NCBI GenBank assembly: GCA_022414725.1
Contig: JAJSRW010001641.1
Coordinates: forward strand, 124,001-188,000
From: Microglena sp. YARC
Taxonomy: Eukaryota > Chlorophyta > Chlorophyceae > Chlamydomonadales > Chlamydomonadaceae
Direction: 5' to 3'
Length of the DNA stretch: 64,000 nucleotides
Position 1 is the stretch's first letter. Every line of letters starts with the position of its first letter. The translations under genes and the position numbers were made by a program. Of the stretch, positions 6,924-15,909 are shown one piece after another. The notes beneath the pieces were generated by a model. That model had not been told where the DNA came from. It did no database searches and saw only the letters and a program-made list of their open reading frames with translations.

Positions 6924-8321
6924 ATGAAAACAACAAGAAATATCAGTATTTCGGGCGATAAACCGGTGGAAAAAAAGATAGAGTTTGCTTTTGGTTGTAG
7001 ACATATAGATAGTCTAAAAGGATCCTACAATAAATCGTTTATTGTCACTAAAGAACTAGATAAGAACTTTATTGTTGGTGCTTATTTCGAGAATGGTATA
7101 GATTATGTTGGCTATCCGAAAAACATCAAGAGGGCTATTGCGGATTATAATAGTTACATTGAAACAGATGACTGGGTTTGTATGAATGTATCGGATATTG
7201 AAGAAACTGCTGGAATTGTCATCGATTCAGATACAATTATTTGTCCATCGATATTGAATGATATTTCGTGGGATAAACCGTTTAAAAAAAAGATAGAGTT
7301 TGCTTTGGGTTGTAGACATATAGATACTCAAAAAGGATCCTACAATAAATCGTTTATTGTCACTAAAGAACTAGATAAGAACTTGATTGTTGGTGCTTAT
7401 TTCGAGAATGGTATAGATTATGTTGGCTATCCGAAAAACATCAAGCGGGCTATTGCGGATTATAATCGTTACATTGAAACAGATGACTGGGTTTGTATGA
7501 ATGTATCGGATATTGAAGAAACTGCTGGAATTGTCATCGATTCAGATACAATTATTTGTCCATCAATGTTGAATGATATTTTGGAAGATAAAGCGGTGAA
7601 AAAAAAGATAGAGTTTGCTTTTGGTTGTAGATATATAGATACTCCAAACGGATCCTATAATAAATCGTTTATTGTCACTAAAGAACGCGACAGGAACTTG
7701 ATTGTTGGTGCTTATTTCGAGAATGGTATAGATTATGTTGGCTATCCGAAAAACATCAAGGAGGCTATTGCGGATTATAATCGAAACCTTGAAACGGATG
7801 ACTGGGTTTGTATGAATGTTTCGGATATTGAGCAAACAACTGGAATTGTCATCGATTCAGATACAATTCTTTGTCCATCGATGTTGAATGATATTTTGGA
7901 AGATAAAGCGGTGGAGAAAAAGATAGAGTTTGCTTTTGGTAGTAGACATAAAGATACTCCAAAAGGATCCTATAATAAATCGTTTATAGTCACTAAAGAA
8001 CGCAATAGCAACTTGATTGTTGGTACTTATTTCGAGAATGGTATGGATTATATTGGCTATCCGAAAAACATCAAGCAGGCTATTGCGGATTATAATAGAA
8101 CCCTAGAAACGGCTGATTGGGTTTGTATGAATGTTTCGGATATTGAAGAAACTGCTGGAATTGTCATCGATTCATATACAATTCTTTGTCCTTCGATGTT
8201 GAATTGTGGATGGTTTCGCTGGATGTCTAAAAAAAATTTGGGACCAACGATAGTGATCTGTTGTGTGGTTGTGATGCGTTTTTATATTCTTGAATATAAA
8301 AATTCTAGAAAATATTCTTGA
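6924..8321 (+). CDS. Protein made of four tandem ~105-residue domains
   Basis: Four copies of one domain follow each other with a 105-residue period: KKIEFAFGCRHID, GSYNKSFIVTKE, NGIDYVGYPKNI, DDWVCMNVSDIEE, IVIDSDTI, CPSMLND. Copies 1-3 are close to each other. Copy 4 has lost the conserved Cys in FGCRH and ends in a hydrophobic segment (TIVICCVVVMRFYIL) that could anchor the product in a membrane. ATG 6924 is preferred because the first domain starts directly after it. The frame is open back to an ATG at 6768, which would add 52 hydrophobic residues. The domain is not recognised. A diverged copy of the segment around ATG 6924 recurs at 59785-59850. Confidence 0.6.
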   Translation: MKTTRNISISGDKPVEKKIEFAFGCRHIDSLKGSYNKSFIVTKELDKNFIVGAYFENGIDYVGYPKNIKRAIADYNSYIETDDWVCMNVSDIEETAGIVIDSDTIICPSILNDISWDKPFKKKIEFALGCRHIDTQKGSYNKSFIVTKELDKNLIVGAYFENGIDYVGYPKNIKRAIADYNRYIETDDWVCMNVSDIEETAGIVIDSDTIICPSMLNDILEDKAVKKKIEFAFGCRYIDTPNGSYNKSFIVTKERDRNLIVGAYFENGIDYVGYPKNIKEAIADYNRNLETDDWVCMNVSDIEQTTGIVIDSDTILCPSMLNDILEDKAVEKKIEFAFGSRHKDTPKGSYNKSFIVTKERNSNLIVGTYFENGMDYIGYPKNIKQAIADYNRTLETADWVCMNVSDIEETAGIVIDSYTILCPSMLNCGWFRWMSKKNLGPTIVICCVVVMRFYILEYKNSRKYS

Positions 8322-8397
8322 AAAGTTTACAAAAAGTATAAGTTTTACGAAAAGTTTAAGTTTTAGAAAAGGTTTTATTTATCCTTTTCTAATTGAT
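8310..8397 (+). repeat. Diverged relic of the 161-bp array unit
   Basis: This stretch matches the second half of the array unit at 10.6-14.2 kb (tattcttgaaaagtttac, agtataagttttacg, atttatccttttct). In the frame used by the array it is still open and reads NILEKFTKSISF, then FIYPFLIDARA and a stop. Differences from the array include a silent CTT/CTA change and a conservative Glu/Asp change. Confidence 0.75.
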
Positions 8398-8493
8398 GCA
8401 AGGGCTTGAGCTGATCCAGTTCCAATTCCAGTTGTGAACAATAATAAACTTTGGTAAACCAACCGTTCAACCGTCTGTGTCCCTGTATCAGTA

Positions 8494-8970
8494 TCAGGTG
8501 TTGGTGGGGTTTTCGGATTCGGGTAAAGCGGATGTAGGCAAAGAAGAGTCAACATCAGACAAACCATGGGACAAACCATGGGACAAACCATGGGACAACA
8601 AACAATGGACGTTGTACGCAGAACAATTATCAACATACCATTGTCTTTCTTCCGCTGAAAAATTATCTGCATCCGCAACAGTAATAGACCGCAAAATACG
8701 CTTCAACTTCTTAGTCAGGGTAGCGTTATTCGCCTTCAACACTGCAAGATTTTTTAAGATACTGATATTCTCGCGTTTAGATTCTGCAATACTATTTCTA
8801 GATTCTGCAATACTATTTCTAGATTCTATAATACTATTTATAGATTCTGCAATACTATTTCTAGATTCTGCAATACTATTTCTAGATTCTGCAATATCCT
8901 TATAATAGTATAATATAGCACCAATGGTAGAAATTATCGTTCCAATACCAATATAAGAGTGTATACCCAT
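8494..8970 (-). CDS. Membrane-anchored coiled-coil protein with IAESRNS heptads
   Basis: The protein has 158 residues. Residues 4-24 form one transmembrane segment, and then six near-exact heptads (IAESRNS, one of them IAESINS) predict a coiled coil, continued by KRENISILKNLAVLKANNATL. A second part with a Trp and two Cys follows, then three SHGL tetrapeptides. The C-terminus ends at 8494. The next frame stays open to 8379 with a Pro/Thr-rich stretch, so a 1-base shift in the G run near 8508 may have shortened the protein. The three SHGL units are the antisense of acaaaccatggg, a 12-mer that is extremely common in the tryptophan-repeat genes. Confidence 0.5.
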   Translation of the reverse strand: MGIHSYIGIGTIISTIGAILYYYKDIAESRNSIAESRNSIAESINSIIESRNSIAESRNSIAESKRENISILKNLAVLKANNATLTKKLKRILRSITVADADNFSAEERQWYVDNCSAYNVHCLLSHGLSHGLSHGLSDVDSSLPTSALPESENPTNT

Positions 8971-9223
8971 CTCTGCTAAAAACTAATAAAAACTAATAAA
9001 AAAATATAAAGGATTCCGACGCGGGTTACACGTGTTTCCAAAAATTTGTACAGTAGCTTTTCCTGAGACTGCTCAAAAATATAAGTGTAGTGAAAAATAA
9101 GATGTCGTCGACTCTACCGTCGCTGTTTCATATTTGACTTCGGAGTCTAAGCTTTCAATTTATATACAACCTTTCCACCTTCTCTGACCGGCAATATGTC
9201 ATTCATACCGGTATATTTTGAAT

Positions 9224-9691
9224 TCAACAGATAAAAAATGGCAATGATTTTAGAAAATCGTACACTTCATACAACTTAAAGTGGTATATAGAGTCGTCAT
9301 TTTTAATATAATCGCCGATATCATAGTATATGACGTCTGATATATGAATAGGTTCTATTATAAGTAGAAAGAAATGTGCATCAATGAGAAATTGATGGTA
9401 TTTTGATGCGAAACTTTTGTTCTTTTTTATAAAAAATTTCAATTTATCATGATTTAATTCTAGATGATCATCATCTTCAATTGATGTCCATATGTATTCT
9501 TTGAATTTTTCAACTTCTTTCTCCCAAAATGTTTCGGATTTGGGTTCAAGATGTTTGATCACATTTACAATTAATTTCGCTCTGGATGCAGTGTTCAATG
9601 TCGTATCTGCGTCATATTTCAAGATTAATACACGAGCATCTTCATATTTAATATGTTTCTTACCCATAACTTTAGTACATTCTCGTCCCAT
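9224..9691 (-). CDS. Hypothetical protein, tandem paralogue A
   Basis: The 155-residue protein is closely related to its upstream neighbour (9704-10429). Both share KKHIKYEDAR, VIKHLEPKS, KNKSFxSxYHQFLxDAHFF, the IIEPxxISxVIxYDI step and a final DFLKSLPxF. It lacks the N-terminal extension and the last ~40 residues of the neighbour. All-helical, no family recognised. The gene pair is a local duplication on one strand with 12 bases between the frames. Confidence 0.5.
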   Translation of the reverse strand: MGRECTKVMGKKHIKYEDARVLILKYDADTTLNTASRAKLIVNVIKHLEPKSETFWEKEVEKFKEYIWTSIEDDDHLELNHDKLKFFIKKNKSFASKYHQFLIDAHFFLLIIEPIHISDVIYYDIGDYIKNDDSIYHFKLYEVYDFLKSLPFFIC

Positions 9692-9703
9692 GTCTGAATC
9701 TAA

Positions 9704-10429
9704 TTATTTTTTATTGTCCAGGTGCATTTGATATATGACCTTCGCGCTCTTTTTGATAGACGAAGTATCACCTATATTATTAGAATTTAACAGATACAAT
9801 AATGGTAAAGATTTTAGAAATTCGTACAACTCAGACAACTTCAAATTGTCGGAATTATAATACATTTCATTCAAGTAATTGTATTTTTGAATATAATTGT
9901 CTATATCATAGTGTATGACTTCTGATATGTTTAGCGGTTCTATTATAAATAAAAAGAAATGCGCATCGACCAAAAATTGATGGTATTCTGACACGAAACT
10001 TTTGTTATTTTTTACAAATGTTTTCAATTTAGCTGTATTCAATTTATAATCATTAAAGATGTATGCTTTGCATTTTATAACTTGATCTAAAAATGTTTTG
10101 GATTTGGGTTCAAGATGAATGATAACATTTACAACGCCTTTCTCATGGGATGACATTCCCAAAATTGAATCCGCGTAAGATTTCAAGATGGATGCGCGAG
10201 CATCTTCATATTTGATATGTTTCTTATCCAAGATTACTTTAATTTCCGGTACTTTAATTCTTTCCTTTTTATCTTCCTGTGTCTTGTTCAAACCGTGTAT
10301 ACTTTCTAACAATTTGACATCGGCAATCGGTAGATTAACCTATTTTTTCATGTACTTTTTATATAGCTCGAGTGCGACTTTCCCGCTTGCTTTAACCAAC
10401 CTCTTAGAAATTGGATTAGTTATTTGCAT
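9704..10429 (-). pseudogene. Hypothetical protein, tandem paralogue B, interrupted by TAG after codon 29
   Basis: ATG 10429 opens a frame that starts MQITNPISKRLVKASGK and ends at TAG 10340-10342. The same frame then continues unbroken for 210 codons through the region shared with paralogue A to 9704. Without readthrough, the first downstream ATG falls inside the conserved part, so this gene is either newly inactivated or uses a non-ATG start near 10312. The extra C-terminal ~40 residues (LLNSNNIGDTSSI, then KKSAKVIYQ) are missing in paralogue A. Function unknown. Confidence 0.5.
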
Positions 10430-10541
10430 TATATACTGCTATATAATAATATATTTAATTAGTTCGCTTCCGAGATGTTGGTTGTGGGTTATTTATGGAT
10501 TGACTAGGCATATATACTCCAACAAGTCAACTATGGAAAAA

Positions 10542-10565
10542 CCCTAAACCCTAAACCCTAAACCC
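10542..10565. repeat. Telomere-like CCCTAAA repeat (3.4 units)
   Basis: Three exact CCCTAAA heptamers plus CCC. This is the plant/algal-type telomere unit (TTTAGGG on the other strand). It stands about 40 bases to the left of the 161-bp array. Confidence 0.85.
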
Positions 10566-10602
10566 AATATAGGTTTTAGTAATAAACCCAGAATCAAGAC
10601 TT

Positions 10603-13600
10603 TACTAAAAAAGTTTAAGTTTTACGAAAAGTTTAAGAAACAAAATATTCTTGAAAAGTTTACAACAAGTATAAGTTTTACGAAAAGTTTAAGTTTTTTA
10701 CAAAAGTATATTTATCCTTTTCTTATTGAGGCCTTTCAAAGGGGAAAATGAGAAAATTCAACAATCTAAAAAAGTTTAAGTTTTACGAAAAGTTTAAGAA
10801 ACAAAATATTCTTGAAAAGTTTACAAAAAGTATAAGTTTTACGAAAAGTTTAAGTTTTTTACAAAAGTATATTTATCCTTTTCTTATTGAGGCCATTCAA
10901 AGGGGAAAATGAGAAAATTCAACAATCTAAAAAAGTATAAGTTTTACGAAAAGTTTAAGTTTTTTACAAAAGTATATTTATCCTTTTCTTATTGAGGCCT
11001 TTCAAAGGGGAAAATGAGAAAATTCAACAATCTAAAAAAGTTTAAGTTTTACGAAAAGTTTAAGAAACAAAATATTCTTGAAAAGTTTACAAAAAGTATA
11101 AGTTTTACGAAAAGTTTAAGAAACAAAATATTCTTGAAAAGTTTACAAAAAGTATAAGTTTTACGAAAAGTTTAAGTTTTTTACAAAAGTATATTTATCC
11201 TTTTCTTATTGAGGCCTTTCAAAGGGGAAAATGAGAAAATTCAACAATCTAAAAAAGTTTAAGTTTTACGAAAAGTTTAAGAAACAAAATATTCTTGAAA
11301 AGTTTACAAAAAGTATAAGTTTTACGAAAAGTTTAAGTTTTTTACAAAAGTATATTTATCCTTTTCTTATTGAGGCCTTTCAAAGGGGAAAATGAGAAAA
11401 TTCAACAATCTAAAAAAGTTTAAGTTTTACGAAAAGTTTAAGAAACAAAATATTCTTGAAAAGTTTACAAAAAGTATAAGTTTTACGAAAAGTTTAAGTT
11501 TTTACAAAAGTATATTTATCCTTTTCTTATTGAGGCCTTTCAAAGGGGAAAATGAGAAAATTCAACAATCTAAAAAAGTTTAAGTTTTACGAAAAGTTTA
11601 AGAAACAAAATATTCTTGAAAAGTTTACAAAAAGTATAAGTTTTACGAAAAGTTTAAGTTTTTTACAAAAGTATATTTATCCTTTTCTTATTGAGGCCTT
11701 TCAAAGGGGAAAATGAGAAAATTCAACAATCTAAAAAAGTTTAAGTTTTACGAAAAGTTTAAGAAACAAAATATTCTTGAAAAGTTTACAAAAAGTATAA
11801 GTTTTACGAAAAGTTTAAGTTTTTTACAAAAGTATATTTATCCTTTTCTTATTGAGGCCTTTCAAAGGGGAAAATGAGAAAATTCAACAATCTAAAAAAG
11901 TTTAAGTTTTACGAAAAGTTTAAGAAACAAAATATTCTTGAAAAGTTTACAAAAAGTATAAGTTTTACGAAAAGTTTAAGTTTTTTACAAAAGTATATTT
12001 ATCCTTTTCTTATTGAGGCCTTTCAAAGGGGAAAATGAGAAAATTCAACAATCTAAAAAAAGTTTAAGTTTTACGAAAAGTTTAAGAAACAAAATATTCT
12101 TGAAAAGTTTACAAAAAGTATAAGTTTTACGAAAAGTTTAAGTTTTTTACAAAAGTATATTTATCCTTTTCTTATTGAGGCCTTTCAAAGGGGAAAATGA
12201 GAAAATTCAACAATCTAAAAAAGTTTAAGTTTTACGAAAAGTTTAAGAAACAAAATATTCTTGAAAAGTTTACAAAAAGTATAAGTTTTACGAAAAGTTT
12301 AAGTTTTTTACAAAAGTATATTTATCCTTTTCTTATTGAGGCCTTTCAAAGGGGAAAATGAGAAAATTCAACAATCTAAAAAAAGTTTAAGTTTTACGAA
12401 AAGTTTAAGAAACAAAATATTCTTGAAAAGTTTACAAAAAGTATAAGTTTTACGAAAAGTTTAAGTTTTTTACAAAAGTATATTTATCCTTTTCTTATTG
12501 AGGCCTTTCAAAGGGGAAAATGAGAAAATTCAACAATCTAAAAAAGTTTAAGTTTTACGAAAAGTTTAAGAAACAAAATATTCTTGAAAAGTTTACAAAA
12601 AGTATAAGTTTTACGAAAAGTTTAAGTTTTTTACAAAAGTATATTTATCCTTTTCTTATTGAGGCCTTTCAAAGGGGAAAATGAGAAAATTCAACAATCT
12701 AAAAAAGTTTAAGTTTTACGAAAAGTTTAAGAAACAAAATATTCTTGAAAAGTTTACAAAAAGTATAAGTTTTACGAAAAGTTTAAGTTTTTTACAAAAG
12801 TATATTTATCCTTTTCTTATTGAGGCCTTTCAAAGGGGAAAATGAGAAAATTCAACAATCTAAAAAAGTTTAAGTTTTACGAAAAGTTTAAGAAACAAAA
12901 TATTCTTGAAAAGTTTACAAAAAGTATAAGTTTTACGAAAAGTTTAAGTTTTTTACAAAAGTATATTTATCCTTTTCTTATTGAGGCCTTTCAAAGGGGA
13001 AAATGAGAAAATTCAACAATCTAAAAAAGTTTTAAGTTTTACGAAAAGTTTAAGAAACAAAATATTCTTGAAAAGTTTACAAAAAGTATAAGTTTTACGA
13101 AAAGTTTAAGTTTTTTTACAAAAGTATATTTATCCTTTTCTTATTGAGGCCTTTCAAAGGGGAAAATGAGAAAATTCAACAATCTAAAAAAGTTTAAGTT
13201 TTACGAAAAGTTTAAGAAACAAAATATTCTTGAAAAGTTTACAAAAAAGTATAAGTTTTACGAAAAGTTTAAGTTTTTTACAAAAGTATATTTATCCTTT
13301 TCTTATTGAGGCCTTTCAAAGGGGAAAATGAGAAAATTCAACAATCTAAAAAAGTTTAAGTTTTACGAAAAGTTTAAGAAACAAAATATTCTTGAAAAGT
13401 TTACAAAAAGTATAAGTTTTACGAAAAGTTTAAGTTTTTTACAAAAGTATATTTATCCTTTTCTTATTGAGGCCTTTCAAAGGGGAAAATGAGAAAATTC
13501 AACAATCTAAAAAAGTTTAAGTTTTACGAAAAGTTTAAGAAACAAAATATTCTTGAAAAGTTTACAAAAAGTATAAGTTTTACGAAAAGTTTAAGTTTTT

Positions 13601-14222
13601 TACAAAAGTATATTTATCCTTTTCTTATTGAGGCCTTTCAAAGGGGAAAATGAGAAAATTCAACAATCTAAAAAAGTTTAAGTTTTACGAAAAGTTTAAG
13701 AAACAAAATATTCTTGAAAAGTTTACAAAAAGTATAAGTTTTACGAAAAGTTTAAGTTTTTTTACAAAAGTATATTTATCCTTTTCTTATTGAGGCCTTT
13801 CAAAGGGGAAAATGAGAAAATTCAACAATCTAAAAAAGTTTAAGTTTTACGAAAAGTTTAAGAAACAAAATATTCTTGAAAAGTTTACAAAAAGTATAAG
13901 TTTTACGAAAAGTTTAAGTTTTTTACAAAAGTATATTTATCCTTTTCTTATTGAGGCCTTTCAAAGGGGAAAATGAGAAAATTCAACAATCTAAAAAAGT
14001 TTAAGTTTTACGAAAAGTTTAAGAAACAAAATATTCTTGAAAAGTTTACAAAAAGTATAAGTTTTACGAAAAGTTTAAGTTTTTTACAAAAGTATATTTA
14101 TCCTTTTCTTATTGAGGCCTTTCAAAGGGGAAAATGAGAAAATTCAACAATCTAAAAAATTATAAGTTTTACGAAAAGTTTAAGTTTTACAAAAGTATAT
14201 TTATCCTTTTCTTATTGAGGCA
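10603..14222 (+). repeat. Tandem array of about 22 copies of a 161-bp unit
   Basis: ATG positions that mark the units: 10748, 10909, 11014, 11231, 11392, 11552, 11713, 11874, 12035, 12197, 12358, 12520, 12681, 12842, 13003, 13166, 13328, 13489, 13650, 13812, 13973, 14134. Thirteen intervals are exactly 161. One is 105 and the next is 217, a reciprocal loss and gain of the same 56-bp internal block. The others are 160, 162 or 163 because of single-base changes in A or T runs. The near-perfect identity points to recent unequal exchange or homogenisation. The array is preceded by a partial unit and the telomere-like repeat, and followed by a TnpB remnant. Confidence 0.95.
10748..10912 (+). CDS. 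54-residue K/F-rich peptide, first of about 13 identical overlapping frames
   Basis: The frame starts MRKFNNLKKFKFYEKF and ends in IYPFLIEAIQRGK (other units: IEAFQRGK), followed by TGA. The TGA shares its first two bases with the next ATG (aaaATGAg), so each 161-bp unit carries a 165-base gene that overlaps the next by 4 bases. Intact copies start at 10748, 11231, 11552, 11713, 11874, 12197, 12520, 12681, 12842, 13328, 13489, 13812 and 13973; the other units are frameshifted or rearranged. The peptide is strongly basic and aromatic with a hydrophobic end. No family recognised. Coding is supported by the relic at 8310-8397, which keeps the frame. A non-coding structural repeat is the main alternative. 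Confidence 0.4.
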   Translation: MRKFNNLKKFKFYEKFKKQNILEKFTKSISFTKSLSFLQKYIYPFLIEAIQRGK

Positions 14223-14227
14223 TTTCT

Positions 14228-14597
14228 TTTTGAGGCAAAGAAGAAAAAACTTTCAAAAGAAATTGAAGATTTGCATACATTGAAGCAAGACACAGTAGAT
14301 CAATCTGACAAACAAAAAATTATTGAAGAAATCAAGACTAAGAATAAGATAATGAGAGATGAAATGAAAGAAATTGATTATGAGAAAAATCACAATTTAC
14401 AAGGATTTGAAACATTCACTCCTAAAGGGAGAGACGCGAATGCTTCGAAAAACATATTGATGAAAGGATTGTTATCGTAATCCTAACATTACCCGTCTTC
14501 GCCTGAGGCGGTAACAGAACCGGTTTTCCTAATAATAATTCTACGACCCTTCAGAATTATTAGAGAATATAATGGAATAACAGGGTTTTCAGAGCGG
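14228..14597 (+). mobile_element. TnpB/Fanzor-type element, deletion derivative A
   Basis: The left part encodes a TnpB-type linker (KLSKEIEDLHTLKQD, KIIEEIKTKNKIMRDEM, NHNLQGFETFTPK), which matches remnant B at 37631. An internal deletion then joins it directly to the extreme C-terminus GRDANASKNIL, the RuvC-III region, which matches remnant C at 60.2 kb. The stop at 14478-14480 is followed by the shared 3' end to 14597. Beyond this end the sequence resumes with aaatgagaaaattcaacaa, the start of an array unit, so the element sits inside the last unit of the 161-bp array. The RNA-guided nuclease core is gone, so it could only be moved in trans. Confidence 0.75.
14481..14597 (+). ncRNA. Conserved structured 3' end of the TnpB-type element (possible guide-RNA scaffold)
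   Basis: The ~117 bases after the stop are nearly identical in three remnants (here, 37493-37610 and 60159-60285, the last two inverted). They can fold into a 10-bp hairpin (taataattct 14533-14542 with agaattatta 14553-14562) and a short GC stem around cgcctgaggcg. In TnpB and Fanzor systems the guide RNA derives from exactly this 3' end. No transcript evidence is available here. Confidence 0.35.
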
Positions 14598-14682
14598 AAA
14601 TGAGAAAATTCAACAAGATACTTATGGACATTTATCATTATCAAGTTATTATAGAAATTTACAATCATATTTTTTTATAATA

Positions 14683-15645
14683 ATGATTTCAACGGAAATA
14701 AATAGGCACATCTCTAAACGGGTCAAATGTATGGAACACAAGTGGGATTTGAGTTTATTGAGTCATAACTCATCTTTAACATGGGACATTATCGAAAGCA
14801 ATCCTGACAAACCGTGGAGTTGGTATTGGATCAGCAGAAACCCTGCCATAACTATGGAGATTATACAAGCAAACCCCGATAAACCATGGGACTGGTGTGG
14901 ATTAAGCGCGAACCCCAATATCACTTAGGATATTATACAAGCCAATCCCGATAAACCTTGGAATTGGTACTGGATCAGCAGAAACCCTTGCATCAAATGG
15001 ACGATTGTCAAAGCAAACCCCGACAAAGCATGGAACTGGGATGCATTGAGCACAAACCCCAATATCACGTGGGATATTATACAAACCAATCCCGATAAAC
15101 CTTGGAATTGGTACTGGATCAGCAGAAACCCTTGTATCAAATGGACGATTGTCACAGCAAACCCCGACAAAGCATGGAACTGGGATGCATTGAGCACAAA
15201 CCCCTGCATCAAATGGGAGATTGTCAAAGCCAACCCCGATAAACCATGGGACTGGTGTGGATTGAGCGCAAACCCCAACATCACATGGGATATTATACAA
15301 ACCAACCCAGACAAACCGTGGGATTTGTATCACATTAGCGCAAACCCCAATATGACATGGGATATTATACAAGACAACCCTGACAAACCATGGGCTTGGC
15401 GTGTATTGAGCAGAAACTCCAACATCACGTGGGATATTGTACAATCCAACCCCGACAAACCTTGGTGTTGGTATGAATTGAGCACTAACCCCAATATGTT
15501 GATATCTACCCAAGACATATGTGATATCATACTAAGATACAGGGCAGCAAGAACTATACAAAAAATATGGCGACATGTCAATACTAACCCAAGTTATAAT
15601 GCATGTCAACACAGACTCTATAGGGAATATAATGAATTATTATAA
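14683..15645 (+). pseudogene. W-repeat family copy 1, 10 repeats, broken by TAG in repeat 3
   Basis: This is the first copy of the array. The N-cap is MISTEINRHISKRVKC, and the last repeat runs into a C-cap that ends EYNELL. Codon 82, the invariant Trp of the ITW motif, is TAG at 14926-14928 instead of TGG. The frame is otherwise intact to 15645. Without suppression only 81 residues (two and a fraction repeats) would be made. The two variable residues of each repeat read YW-CG-YW-DA-YW-DA-CG-YH-RV-YE, and the YW-DA pair is a local two-repeat duplication. Confidence 0.85.
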
Positions 15646-15909
15646 TCAATTGTATTCATCGATACACAAAAAATAGAATCGGAATTCCCACGTGTTTCAC
15701 ATACCCGTGATATTTTTGACGTGGAAACGTTGACAAATTTACGAATAGAAAGAAGAGCTAGAATTTGATAAGTTTAGATCTGAACAAATCAGGCTATGGT
15801 TTTTACGGATGAAAAATATCACCTGGTATCTTGTGGTAATTTACCTGTATCCAACAATATCAAAAATTGATACTTGTAGGCATATTTATAATAGTATTTA
15901 TATTAGAAA

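Noticed and set aside
11392..11583. 63-codon frame in the tandem array
   Set aside because: It results from one missing T in that unit, which fuses the frame into the next unit; the regular product is 54 residues.
10603..14222. CRISPR-like array
   Set aside because: The units are contiguous with no unique spacers, and no associated genes are present.
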